Shown here: positions 8,731 to 17,185 of the stretch, one piece after another | How the letters are laid out: the number at the start of each line of letters is the position of its first letter | How positions within the stretch are numbered: position 1 is the stretch's first letter | Position numbers and translations under genes: made by a program | Origin: Selenomonadales bacterium | Lineage (GTDB): Bacteria > Bacillota > Negativicutes > Sporomusales > UBA7701 | Reading direction: 5' to 3' | DNA: 64,000 nt | NCBI GenBank assembly: GCA_029975165.1 | Contig: JARKPR010000049.1 | Coordinates: 1-64,000, forward strand | The notes under the pieces: model-generated | What the model was told of the DNA's origin: nothing | The model's database searches: none | What the model saw: only the letters and a program-made list of their open reading frames with translations

Positions 8731-9699
8731 TCAGACGTATACGTTGGTGGCGACAATGTCTACCGGCGGATGATCGCTCTGTACGGCATATTCGACGGCG
8801 TCGTCCACTTCCTTCATGGCTGCCTTCTCGATGCGGTCGAGGTCGCGTTTCTTCAGGATGCCTTTTGCGAGGAGGACTTTGCGGAAGTTGTCCAGCGGGC
8901 AGTCTTGCTTGTAGCTTTCGACTACCGCCCGGTCGCGGTAGGCGTCGGCGTCCTTGACGCCGTGCCCGGTCCAGCGGTGGGTGGTGAATTCGAGGAGGGT
9001 CGGCCCGCCGCCTTTGCGGGCCCGTTCGATGGCGGCGGCGGTGGCTTCGTACACGGCGAGCACGTCGTTGCCGTTGGCGGTGACGCCCGGCATGCCGTAA
9101 GCATCGGCTCTGATGGCCACCCGGTCGATGGCCATTTCGCCCTCGATGGTGTTGCCCATCGCCATGCGGTTGTTTTCGCATACGAACAGGACCGGCAGCT
9201 TCCAGACGGCTGCCAGGTTCATGGCTTCGTGGAAATCGCCGCGGCTGGTGCTGCCGTCGCCGAAGGAGACGAGCACCACGCCTTTGCTGCCCCGCTTCTT
9301 GATGCCGAGGCCGACGCCGACGGCCACCGGCAGGGCGCCGCCGATGATGCCGCTGCCGCAGACGATGCCGCGGTCCATGTCCCCCATATGATGGGAGGTG
9401 TTCTTGCCCCTGGAGGGACCGGTCACCTTGCCGTACATGCCGGCCATCATTTCCTTCAGCGTCGCGCCTTTGAGGTAGAAATAACCCCTGGCCCTGAGCG
9501 ACGGGCAGACATAGTCGTCCTTGCCCAGCAGGATGCCGCTGCCAACGGCGATGGCCTCCTCCCCCTGGCAGGAATGGTGGCTCTCCTGCAGCATCCCCTG
9601 TTTGTAATTCTTGCAGATGAGTTCATCGGCGTACCGGGTCAGGTACAAGTAGTAATACAGCTTTTCGTAGTCCTTGGGGTTGAGTTTTTCCACATACAT
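8731..9699 (-). CDS. 2-oxo acid/acetoin dehydrogenase E1 component, alpha subunit
   Basis: A 322-residue TPP-binding E1alpha. The TPP motif starts at GDGSTSRGDFHEAMNLAA and ends in CENN. The upstream SRGKNTSHHMGD and GGALPVAVGVGLG segments are typical of acetoin dehydrogenase-type E1alpha. The ATG at 9699 (MYVEKLNPKDYEKLYYY) follows TATGGAGG; the longer frame reaching 9804 overlaps tctA and does not resemble the family. It is directly downstream of tctA, so uptake and oxidation are likely cotranscribed. Confidence 0.92.
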   Translation of the reverse strand: MYVEKLNPKDYEKLYYYLYLTRYADELICKNYKQGMLQESHHSCQGEEAIAVGSGILLGKDDYVCPSLRARGYFYLKGATLKEMMAGMYGKVTGPSRGKNTSHHMGDMDRGIVCGSGIIGGALPVAVGVGLGIKKRGSKGVVLVSFGDGSTSRGDFHEAMNLAAVWKLPVLFVCENNRMAMGNTIEGEMAIDRVAIRADAYGMPGVTANGNDVLAVYEATAAAIERARKGGGPTLLEFTTHRWTGHGVKDADAYRDRAVVESYKQDCPLDNFRKVLLAKGILKKRDLDRIEKAAMKEVDDAVEYAVQSDHPPVDIVATNVYV

Positions 9700-9761
9700 A
9701 GCGCTGACCAGCCTCCATACCGTATTTGGGTTGCCGGAGGACAACCGCCGGGTCGTTTCCG

Positions 9762-11270
9762 TCAGGCGGGTTGCCTCCTGGCCCGCCGCACGCCCTGCAG
9801 CCATCTATAACCCACCCAGGCGATAATCAGGGCGGAGATCGCGAAAAGGGTCGCCGTTATCGGCCTTGTGGCAATGTTCATCAGACTACCCTGGGACATC
9901 AGCAGCGTCTTGCGCAGCCCTTCTTCGAAAGCCGGCCCCAGCACAAGGCCGACGACCAGCGGCGCCGGGTCGTAGTCGGCGTATTTCATCACGAAGCCGA
10001 CGACGCCGAAGATAATCATCATCCAGATATCGAACAAGCTGTTGTTCAGGCTATACGCCCCCACGATCATGATGCCGACGACCACCGGCATGAGCACCTT
10101 CGGCTGGACCTTGGTGAGGGAGGCGAATACACCTACGAGCGGCAGGTTGAGCACCAGCAGCATTACGTTGCCGAGGTACATGCTGGCGACGACCAGCCAG
10201 AACATGTCGGCGTGTTGGGTGATGAACAACGGTCCGGGATTGACGCCGTGGATAATGAGGCCGCCGAGCAGCAGCGCCGTGGGCGGAGCGAACGGCAGGC
10301 CCAGCGCCAGGAGCGGGATCATCGCCGCCGAGGACGCCGCGTTGTTGGCCGACTCCGGCCCGGCCACGCCCTCGATGGCCCCCTTGCCGAATTCCTCGGG
10401 GTGCTTGGAAAACTGCTTTTCGGCCTTGTAGGACAGCAACGAGGACAGGAACGCCGCCGGCCCCGGGATCAGCCCCATCGGGAAGCCGATGAGCGAGCCG
10501 CGTAAAATCGGCCAGACCGAGCGCTTCATTTCTTCCTTTTTCAAGTAAAGCTCGCGGAATTTGACCTTGGCGGCGTCGCTGACCGCATAGGGCGTTAAGG
10601 CCACGGCCAGCACCTCCGCCAGGCCGAACAACCCCATGATGGCCGGCAGGAGTTCGACGCCGGACGACAAATCGGTGATCCCGAAGGTGAACCGGTCGGT
10701 GCCGGTGATGATATCGGTGCCCATCATGCTCAGGAGGACGCCGGTCAGGACCATGAGGAGGGCCCTGCTGAACGAGGCGCCCGTCAGGTTGCTGAGCAGC
10801 AGCAGCATACACACGCCCAGGGCGAAATATTCCGGCGGGCCGAAGCTGAGGGCCATTTCGGCGAGAGGCGGGGCGAAGAGCATCAGACCCACGATCCCCA
10901 GCGTGCCGGCGAACCACGACCCGATGGCGGCGACCGACAGGGCGGCGCCCGCCCGGCCTTTCTTGGCCATCTGGTAGCCGTCGAGGCAAGTTACCATCGA
11001 GGCGGCCTCGCCCGGCACGTTGACGAGGATCGACGTGGTCGAGCCGCCGTACATCGAGCCGTAGTAGATGCCGGCCAGCAGGATGAGGCCGGTGCCCGAA
11101 TCCATACCGAAAGTGAGGGGCAATAGCAGCGCTATTGCCCCTGTCGGCCCGATCCCGGGCAGTACGCCCGTGATCGTGCCGATGACCACGCCGATGAAGC
11201 AGGCTATGAGGTTATTAGCCGATAAGGCGGCGGCAAACCCCTGCAGGAGACTACCTAAAGTACCCTCCAC
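9762..11270 (-). CDS. tctA: Tripartite tricarboxylate transporter, large membrane subunit TctA
   Basis: About 502 residues with around ten or more membrane segments. The family signature GVLPGIGPTGAIALLLPLTF is near the N-terminus, with GIYYGSMYGGSTTSILVNVP a little further on. This is the main translocation subunit of a binding-protein-dependent secondary carboxylate importer. The GTG at 11270 follows the tctB stop by one base (TAATGTG), implying translational coupling; a TTG at 11291 inside tctB is the other possibility. Confidence 0.93.
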   Translation of the reverse strand: MEGTLGSLLQGFAAALSANNLIACFIGVVIGTITGVLPGIGPTGAIALLLPLTFGMDSGTGLILLAGIYYGSMYGGSTTSILVNVPGEAASMVTCLDGYQMAKKGRAGAALSVAAIGSWFAGTLGIVGLMLFAPPLAEMALSFGPPEYFALGVCMLLLLSNLTGASFSRALLMVLTGVLLSMMGTDIITGTDRFTFGITDLSSGVELLPAIMGLFGLAEVLAVALTPYAVSDAAKVKFRELYLKKEEMKRSVWPILRGSLIGFPMGLIPGPAAFLSSLLSYKAEKQFSKHPEEFGKGAIEGVAGPESANNAASSAAMIPLLALGLPFAPPTALLLGGLIIHGVNPGPLFITQHADMFWLVVASMYLGNVMLLVLNLPLVGVFASLTKVQPKVLMPVVVGIMIVGAYSLNNSLFDIWMMIIFGVVGFVMKYADYDPAPLVVGLVLGPAFEEGLRKTLLMSQGSLMNIATRPITATLFAISALIIAWVGYRWLQGVRRARRQPA

Positions 11271-11271
11271 A

Positions 11272-11736
11272 TTACCACCACATTTCCTCAAAAATACCCA
11301 GGGGCAGGGGTATGAGGAGCAGATTGAAGAACGTCATGTAAGTAATGACCGTGAATATCGCCGCAAGCAGTACGGGATATCCCCACCCCTGGAAACCGGA
11401 AGTCTTGGCGAGAATAACCAGCAGCAGGAAAAAGGCCGCTGGCCCGAGCGTTGTAAACCCGAGGGCAAACAGGATGATGGTGGCGATGTAGACGAACAGT
11501 CTTTTCAGACCGTCGCGGGTGAAGTCGCTGATTTTTTCCTTTACGCCGCGGGAGAACGAACCGGCCAGTTGTAGCGCGCAGACGGCGAAGGTCAGGCCGC
11601 CCAGCACGAGCGGCAGATAACCCGGTCCCGGTTCCCACATCGTGCCGATCCGTAGTCCCATGGCGGTCACGGTGTAAATCCCTAAACAGGCCAGCAACCC
11701 GCCGAGGAAAATCTTTTCCACAGCACTCTTTGTCAT
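11272..11736 (-). CDS. tctB: Tripartite tricarboxylate transporter, small membrane subunit TctB
   Basis: A 154-residue hydrophobic protein with four predicted membrane segments (about 10-27, 40-57, 84-115, 125-145), the standard size and layout of TctB. The GTMWEPGPGYLPLVLGGL segment after the first helix is typical. GAGAGGATAA precedes the ATG. It lies between tctC and tctA. Confidence 0.9.
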   Translation of the reverse strand: MTKSAVEKIFLGGLLACLGIYTVTAMGLRIGTMWEPGPGYLPLVLGGLTFAVCALQLAGSFSRGVKEKISDFTRDGLKRLFVYIATIILFALGFTTLGPAAFFLLLVILAKTSGFQGWGYPVLLAAIFTVITYMTFFNLLLIPLPLGIFEEMWW

Positions 11737-11763
11737 CGCGATTATCCTCTCATATCCGGCGGG

Positions 11764-12783
11764 TTAGTTGCCTTTCTTCCCGGTCTCGGCGATGATCTGC
11801 CCGTAGGCGGTGTCGATATCCTTGACCGCGGCGGCGATCTGATCGGGTTCGAGCAGCTTGATAACCATGTTCATCGCTTTGGCCTTGTCGCGGAAGGCCT
11901 GATCGTTGACAGCGGCTTTTATCTTTTCGGCCAGGAATTTGTAGACGTCGTCCGGGGTGTCTTTGGGGACGGCCAGGTAATACCAGGCGGAGAAGTCGGT
12001 GTTTTTGTATTTGAAGTCAATGCCGGCTTCCTTAAAGCCTTCGGCAATCGTCGGCACGTTGGGGTAGAAATCGACTCGCTCGGGTTTGAAAACGCCGAGG
12101 ATCTTCAATTTGCCGGCGCTGACGAATTCCTTGGCTTCCATCGGATGGAAGGCGCCGCAATCCACGTGCCCGCCGATGATGGCGGCAATGGTCTCGCCGT
12201 TGGACTTGAAGGGGACTTCGGTCGTTTTAAGTTGGGCAGCCTGGAAGAAGGCGGTGGAGCCCATGTCGTTGGCCGAGCCTACGCCAGGATGGCCCACCTT
12301 GATGATTTTGTTGTTTTTCTTCGCGTCTTCGATCAGGTCTTTGACACTGTTCCAGGGGCTGTCGCCTTTGACGAACAGGAACAGGGGGTTCTGGACGATA
12401 TTGGCGATTATCCGGAAATCGGCGGCCGTATATTTGGTGCTTTTGAGCTTGGGCTGAACGGTCAGCACGGTGGCAGAGGTAAGGCAGACAGTGTAGCCGT
12501 CGGCGCCGGCCTTGAGCGTTTCTTCCATCGCCAGCGAGCCGCTGCCGCCGGCCTTGTTGATGGCCACCATCGACTGGCCGAGGTGTTTGCCCGCGGCGTC
12601 GGCCACGGCCCGGCCGACCGTATCGGTGGCGCCGCCCGGGGCCCAGGGGATTATCAGGTTAATCGGCTTTTTAGGAAAATCAAACTTTTTTTGCGCTTGC
12701 TTGTCGGAGCCGCAGCCCGCCGCCAGAACAGCAACCATGGCCAGTACCAGAAGTAACGCAATCATCCGTTTTAAGTTTGTCAT
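11764..12783 (-). CDS. tctC: Tripartite tricarboxylate transporter substrate-binding lipoprotein TctC
   Basis: A 339-residue exported binding protein of the Bug/TctC family. The signal peptide ends in a lipobox (VLAAGC), so it is probably a lipoprotein facing the periplasm. The mature part begins with the family motif PINLIIPWAPGGATDTVGR and contains the second binding loop NKAGGSGSLAMEE. The ATG at 12783 follows GGGAGGGG; the longer frame to 12882 lacks such a site. As the first gene of the operon it faces the LysR gene across about 410 bases. Confidence 0.93.
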   Translation of the reverse strand: MTNLKRMIALLLVLAMVAVLAAGCGSDKQAQKKFDFPKKPINLIIPWAPGGATDTVGRAVADAAGKHLGQSMVAINKAGGSGSLAMEETLKAGADGYTVCLTSATVLTVQPKLKSTKYTAADFRIIANIVQNPLFLFVKGDSPWNSVKDLIEDAKKNNKIIKVGHPGVGSANDMGSTAFFQAAQLKTTEVPFKSNGETIAAIIGGHVDCGAFHPMEAKEFVSAGKLKILGVFKPERVDFYPNVPTIAEGFKEAGIDFKYKNTDFSAWYYLAVPKDTPDDVYKFLAEKIKAAVNDQAFRDKAKAMNMVIKLLEPDQIAAAVKDIDTAYGQIIAETGKKGN

Positions 12784-13048
12784 TTTTTCCCCTCCCGCTA
12801 GATCTTTCTCTCTAGAGTTAGCCGTTGGACACCTGGGGCTTGTTATGCCTTCTCCCCGCCCTCCTTTCCGCAACCGCTCCACAATTGCGACGGGTTGACG
12901 TCATCAAAGCGAAATATTCTACGTTAAGCTTATCATTTGCCAGACAATATCGATAATACAAAAAATATATATGATTAACCGACGCGATTTCGGCAATTTT
13001 ACCGAACATTCTCCTTTTGCCTCATTCGAGCGGAGCAATATACATAGA

Positions 13049-13075
13049 AAATACGTATGTTATCCATACGTATTT
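13049..13075. promoter_or_regulatory. Perfect 11-bp inverted repeat, candidate LysR operator
   Basis: AAATACGTATG and CATACGTATTT flank a 5-base spacer (TTATC). It lies in the 410-base AT-rich divergent region (12784-13193) between tctC and the LysR-type gene, about 120 bases before the regulator start. No coding sequence is seen in this region. LysR-type proteins usually bind such interrupted dyads; the assignment is inference. Confidence 0.6.
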
Positions 13076-13193
13076 CATATAAAACCCGTCCATTGTGTGA
13101 TTATTCACAAACTTTTTGCAGGTTTATCGGCCTTAGTCAATGAAGTATACTCTATCACCAGATGCGGCCAATTCTCGCGCAGGAGGAGTAAAC

Positions 13194-14105
13194 ATGGAAT
13201 TCAGGCGCATCAAGTACTTCGAAATGGTCGCCCGTACGGGCAACATCACCAAAGCGGCCGAGAAACTCAAAATGGCCCAACCGCCGCTCAGCCAGCAGAT
13301 CCATATCCTCGAAAAGAGACTGGGCGTCAAGTTGTTTGAACGGCACAAACAAGGCATGTTCCTGACCAGCGAAGGCTATCTCTTCCTCGAGCAGGTAACG
13401 CCGCTGATCAAGCAGTTCGACGGCCTGACGACGTTCATGTCGGGCATGAACAACAAGTCCGGGGGAGGCAAACTGACCGTCGCCACCCTCACCGGCTATT
13501 CCGGCATCCTGGGCGAGGCCCTGTTTCATTTCTGGCGCGCCCACCCCGACATATGCCTGTACATCCGCGAAGGGGTTTCGGAACGCATCCTCAGATATAT
13601 GGAGGACAAAGAAGTTCAGATCGGCATCACCCGCCTGCCGATAATGAATACGGCCCTCAATTACACCATGATCGGCAACGATACCATCCGGGCTTTTTTG
13701 CGGGATGACGATCCCTTAGCCCACAAGGAGATTATTTTGCCGAAGGACCTTAAAAACCGGCTGCTGCTTTTGATTCAGACCAACACCGAGCATAGCGGCT
13801 TCACGCGCATCGCCCAAATACTGGAGGAGGCGGGCACGCGGCCGCGGATCGTCTGTTACGCCGACACCGTGGCGACGCAGTTGCAGCTTATCCGCCGCAA
13901 GATGGGCATCGGACTGCTGCCGAACTCCGGCGTGGCTTTCATGCAGCCGGGAGTCAAGATGATTCCTTTCTGCGAGACCGAAATTAACATTCCCACGGCC
14001 GTGGTCTGGCAAAAAAATGAGGCCAACCCCCTCGTAATCGAAGCCAAAAATATGATTGTAAAGTATTGTTCCGGCGAGGGGGCGACCAAGTCGTCTACCG
14101 TATAA
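13194..14105 (+). CDS. LysR-family transcriptional regulator
   Basis: A 303-residue regulator. The N-terminal winged HTH is MEFRRIKYFEMVARTGNITK followed by AAEKLKMAQPPLSQQIHILE. The C-terminal co-inducer-binding domain begins near GKLTVATLTGYSG. The ATG at 13194 follows GCAGGAGGAG. Divergent transcription from the tctCBA-E1-E2-E3 operon makes it the likely activator, with the transported acid or a product as ligand (inference). The gene ends 33 bases before the convergent arsM-like gene. Confidence 0.92.
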   Translation: MEFRRIKYFEMVARTGNITKAAEKLKMAQPPLSQQIHILEKRLGVKLFERHKQGMFLTSEGYLFLEQVTPLIKQFDGLTTFMSGMNNKSGGGKLTVATLTGYSGILGEALFHFWRAHPDICLYIREGVSERILRYMEDKEVQIGITRLPIMNTALNYTMIGNDTIRAFLRDDDPLAHKEIILPKDLKNRLLLLIQTNTEHSGFTRIAQILEEAGTRPRIVCYADTVATQLQLIRRKMGIGLLPNSGVAFMQPGVKMIPFCETEINIPTAVVWQKNEANPLVIEAKNMIVKYCSGEGATKSSTV

Positions 14106-14137
14106 AAAGAGGACTGCGAAGAAAAGGTTCCCCGATT

Positions 14138-15388
14138 TTACAGCGCCTGTCGCATGGCGACTGCCGACGAGCAGCAGGCGCTCACGGCCGGGCTGGCGAG
14201 GAACGCTGCCGGCACTTCCGCCCGCTCGACGGGTACGAAGCCGCGCCTGGCGAAGTAGCCGGCCGCGGTGTCGGTGAACAGGTAGGCGGCGGACCCGCCG
14301 GCCGCCCTGGCCCTGGCGAGGACTTCGTCCATGAGGGCCGCGGCCACGCCGGCCTTGCGGACCGCGGGCGCGACGGCCAGCGAGCGGATGAGCGCGGCCC
14401 CGGGTGTGTATTCGCTGCCGACGACGCCGGCAACGCCGCCCCGGTCGACCACCAGAAACCGCTCCAGGCCGGCGGCGACCGCCATTGCCGCGAGGCCGCA
14501 GGCGGCAAGCAGGGCTTCGATGGCCGGCACATCCTCGGGCCGCGCGGGACGGATGGCGTAGTCCCTGCCCGGCGCGAGGGGGCTGGCCGCTTTCTTGGCC
14601 CGGATGAAGGCACTGACCACGCTGCCGTTGATTGCGGCCAGTTCGCCGGGCGACGCCCCGGGGACGGTTTTGGCGGCCGTGGGACCGGTCAGGTCGTATA
14701 CCCTGGTGACGACGATCTCGATGTCCTGAAACCCCGCCTTGGCCAGTTTGGCCTTGTATTCTTCGTCGGTGAGCGCCCCGGCGACGCATCCCGCCCATGC
14801 GAGGAGGTTTTTGCGGATTCCTGCGGGCAGCGGCTTGGTGGTGACGATGTCGGAAACGGCTATCCTGCCTCCCGGCCGCAGGACGCGGAATATTTCGCGG
14901 AAAACCTGGTCCTTGTCGGCCGACAGGTTGATGACGCAGTTGGAGATGACGACGTCGACCGCGGCCGCCGGCAGGGGGATGTCCTCGATGTGGCCCTTGA
15001 GGAACCCGACGTTCGTCAGGCCCGACTTGGCCTTGTTGGCATTGGCCGCGGCCAGCATCTCGTCCGTCATGTCGAGCCCGAACGCCTTGCCGGACGGCCC
15101 CACCCTCCTGGCGGACAGCAGCACGTCCAGCCCGGCGCCGCTGCCGAGGTCGAGGACAGTCTCGCCGGCGTGCAGGTTGCCCAGGGCCGTCGGGTTGCCG
15201 CAGCCGAGGGAGGTGGCGAGGAGGTTTTCCGGCAGGCCTTCGATTTCGGCGCCATAGAGGCCGCCGGTTATCGCCTCGGTGGCCTTGCTGCCGGCGCCGC
15301 AGCAACCCGCAGAGCCGCCACACTCTGTTTTCGCCGTGATCGCCTGGGCGTATTTCCGGCGCACCTGCTCGCGGATGTCGTCACTCAT
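14138..15388 (-). CDS. arsM: ArsM arsenite methyltransferase fused to a GNAT (ArsN2-like) domain
   Basis: A 416-residue two-domain protein. Residues 1-235 are an ArsM-type SAM-dependent As(III) methyltransferase: SAM motif [20 protein letters not shown], and the three As-binding cysteines expected of ArsM at C63 (SLGCGNP), C151 (SNCVINL) and C201 (AGCVAGAL). An extra Cys cluster sits near the N-terminus (C23, C29, C30). Residues about 278-416 are a GNAT acyltransferase domain ([20 protein letters not shown] ... [20 protein letters not shown]) that ends in a Cys-containing tail, [12 protein letters not shown], resembling ArsN2-type proteins of arsenic operons. The ribosome-binding site is AAAAGGAGG. 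It is downstream of a MarR gene in the same direction. Confidence 0.82.
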   Translation of the reverse strand: MSDDIREQVRRKYAQAITAKTECGGSAGCCGAGSKATEAITGGLYGAEIEGLPENLLATSLGCGNPTALGNLHAGETVLDLGSGAGLDVLLSARRVGPSGKAFGLDMTDEMLAAANANKAKSGLTNVGFLKGHIEDIPLPAAAVDVVISNCVINLSADKDQVFREIFRVLRPGGRIAVSDIVTTKPLPAGIRKNLLAWAGCVAGALTDEEYKAKLAKAGFQDIEIVVTRVYDLTGPTAAKTVPGASPGELAAINGSVVSAFIRAKKAASPLAPGRDYAIRPARPEDVPAIEALLAACGLAAMAVAAGLERFLVVDRGGVAGVVGSEYTPGAALIRSLAVAPAVRKAGVAAALMDEVLARARAAGGSAAYLFTDTAAGYFARRGFVPVERAEVPAAFLASPAVSACCSSAVAMRQAL

Positions 15389-15456
15389 GATTTGGCCTCC
15401 TTTTTTATATGACCCTGTTGAAAAGGTACCTGTGAAGAATATTCGAACATGACCGC

Positions 15457-15942
15457 CTACCTCTTTTCACGGCCGCAACCGCCGCCATCGAGTCTGATGT
15501 CGCAGCAGTCCGGGCTTGTTATCGCCCCGGCCAGCAGCACGAGGCTGTCGAGGACCTGTTCGCGCTTATCGGCCGGCAGCAGGGCGACGATATCGGCGAA
15601 GTACGCCTCCATCCGCTGTTCGAGATCGGCGAACACTTCCCGGCCGTTGTCGCTCAGCGCCAGCGTCACGTAGCGCCTGTCGGCGGCGTCGGTCTCGCGC
15701 AGCACGAGCCCCGCGCTCACCAGGTTGTCGACCGACCTGCTGACAGTGCTCTTGTCGAGCCGCAGCAGTTCGGCCAGGTCGTTGAGCGACATCCTCTCGG
15801 CCCGGCCGAGCTCCACGACCACGTGGCACTGGGCAATGGTGATCCCGCAGCAGGACGCCTCGCCCCGCTCCAGGATGCCGAGCCGCCTCACGAGCGTACG
15901 CAGCGTTTCCCGCAACCGCCTTGCCTGCTTTGCGTCAGCCAA
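15457..15942 (-). CDS. MarR-family regulator with cysteine-rich ends
   Basis: A 161-residue winged-helix regulator. The MarR core is [20 protein letters not shown], then [20 protein letters not shown] with the wing [18 protein letters not shown] pairs occur in ASCCGIT near the N-terminus and SPDCCDIRL with GGGCG near the C-terminus. Paired cysteines could bind arsenite or a metal, which would suit its position upstream of arsM (inference). The start is a TTG with AGGAGGTG 11 bases upstream. Its promoter (15964-15991) is well formed. Confidence 0.85.
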   Translation of the reverse strand: MADAKQARRLRETLRTLVRRLGILERGEASCCGITIAQCHVVVELGRAERMSLNDLAELLRLDKSTVSRSVDNLVSAGLVLRETDAADRRYVTLALSDNGREVFADLEQRMEAYFADIVALLPADKREQVLDSLVLLAGAITSPDCCDIRLDGGGCGREKR

Positions 15943-15963
15943 ATTCTAGCACCTCCTGCGATT

Positions 15964-15991
15964 ATTATAGCATATTAATTGTATATTGCAA
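15964..15991 (-). promoter_or_regulatory. SigmaA promoter of the marR-arsM unit
   Basis: TTGCAA, 16-base spacer, TATAAT on the minus strand, ending about 20 bases before the marR translation start. Confidence 0.7.
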
Positions 15992-16001
15992 CTGTTCCTT
16001 A

Positions 16002-16022
16002 TGCAAATACTTGTATTTTGCA
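16002..16022. promoter_or_regulatory. Near-palindrome upstream of the marR promoter
   Basis: TGCAAATAC-TTG-TATTTTGCA is a dyad with one inserted base, about 10 bases upstream of the marR -35 box, which itself contains TTGCAA. It could be the autoregulatory MarR site; this is a weak inference. Confidence 0.35.
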
Positions 16023-16177
16023 TCGCTGCCGGCAAAGATAAGCGGCCCGATGACGATGGCAACGCCTGCCCGGAATTGATGCCGAAGATGGCGTTGGGCG
16101 CGACGGGGACGGCGGCGTACTCGGTGCCGCCGGTGGCCTATGCAATATACCCCCTGTCCTGCGGGAAGTAAAAAGAA

Positions 16178-16226
16178 ACTGCCGATACTGCGGCAGTCTT
16201 TGTCTTTATTGCCGTCTTACGGCAAT
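16178..16226. terminator. Two consecutive hairpins in the marR/CAP-protein intergenic region
   Basis: ACTGCCG-6-CGGCAGT at 16178-16197 followed by CTTTGTCTTT, and ATTGCCGT-3-ACGGCAAT at 16208-16226. The first looks like a rightward rho-independent terminator, though no rightward gene ends here. The 15992-16417 stretch otherwise shows no convincing gene. A 61-codon open frame at 15986-16171 matches no family known to me. Confidence 0.45.
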
Positions 16227-16417
16227 CCGGGCAGGCGAAAACCGGCCGCAGCCTTATTTACGATTTTTGGCTATTACCCGCCAGACGGCCAGAATCCTCG
16301 GTTGACGGCCGTACCATAACCTTCCTCGCCGCAGGCGACAGGAACAGTCACCGAAAACGCGAATATTTACAGGCATGATTCGAGTTTACATAAAATACGT
16401 GAACGAGGTGCATACAC

Positions 16418-17131
16418 ATGACAATCGGTCTAACGAAGAACAAACTGCTCGTAGCCCTACTCTCCTTTTCCCTGCTGGCCACATCCTGCGGCGGCGTTTT
16501 CGCCGTCCCCGCAGCCGCGGCCGCTCCTAACGAAGCCGACGGCGACACCGTCAAGGACGGTGCGAACACCGGCTTGCTGGCAGCCATCGCCGCTGTCGGC
16601 CTGATCGCCGCCTTGTCGCGCGGCGGTTCGTCCGGCGACAGCGCAGCCCCCTCCAAATCCCCCAGCACCGGCGCGGGGCAGTCCTCCGGTTCCGGTTCTT
16701 CAGGGTCCGGGACGTCATCCGGAACAGGCCAGACCGGCGGCACCAGCTCGACGAGCGAGGAACAGCAGGCGCTCGCCCTCCTGAACAAGGACCGGGTCGC
16801 ATACGGCTTGCCGGCGCTGAAGGGCAACACCCAACTGGCCCAGTTGGCGCGCAACTATGCCGCCGACATGATCAATCGCGGCTACTTCGCCCATAACAAT
16901 CCCGAGGGTCTCACGCCGTTCGACCGCATGAGACAGGCCGGGATAAGCTACAAGTACGCCGGCGAGAACCTGGCGATCAATACGAGCGTCACCAGCGCCG
17001 AAGCGGCGTTCATGAACAGCTCCGGGCATCGCGCCAACATCCTGAGCGCCAACTATACCGATGTAGGCATCGGCGTGGCCCGTAACGCCAGGGGCCAGGT
17101 GTACGTCGTGCAGGAGTTCATCGGCCGCTAG
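16418..17131 (+). CDS. Secreted CAP/SCP-domain protein (YkwD family)
   Basis: A 237-residue exported protein. The N-terminus has a hydrophobic signal (residues 8-25), with SCGGVFAV as a possible lipobox-like or signal-peptidase region. A low-complexity Ser/Gly linker follows at about 75-110. The CAP domain comprises LLNKDRVAYGLPAL, YFAHNNPEGLTPFDRM, YAGENLAINT, NSSGHRANILSANYTDVGIG and VYVVQEFIG. The His/Glu residues of the CAP cavity are present. GAGGTG precedes the ATG. The biological role of bacterial CAP proteins is largely unknown; cell-envelope or spore-coat roles are known for relatives. Confidence 0.88.
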   Translation: MTIGLTKNKLLVALLSFSLLATSCGGVFAVPAAAAAPNEADGDTVKDGANTGLLAAIAAVGLIAALSRGGSSGDSAAPSKSPSTGAGQSSGSGSSGSGTSSGTGQTGGTSSTSEEQQALALLNKDRVAYGLPALKGNTQLAQLARNYAADMINRGYFAHNNPEGLTPFDRMRQAGISYKYAGENLAINTSVTSAEAAFMNSSGHRANILSANYTDVGIGVARNARGQVYVVQEFIGR

Positions 17132-17153
17132 CCGCCCAAACAACAACAGCAAC

Positions 17154-17181
17154 AAACCCTGCAGCGCCTTGTGCAGGGTTT
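17154..17181. terminator. Terminator between CAP gene and convergent glycosyltransferase
   Basis: AAACCCTGCA, 8-base loop, TGCAGGGTTT, then GCTTTC. It abuts the glycosyltransferase stop codon at 17186. Confidence 0.75.
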
Positions 17182-17185
17182 GCTT

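Noticed and set aside
15986-16171. 61-codon plus-strand ORF upstream of the CAP gene
   Set aside because: No ribosome-binding site or family match, and it overlaps the marR control region. Frames on the other strand show scattered hydrophobic stretches but need frameshifts.
16200-16417. c-di-GMP or c-di-AMP riboswitch upstream of the secreted CAP protein
   Set aside because: The conserved core motifs of either class could not be found.
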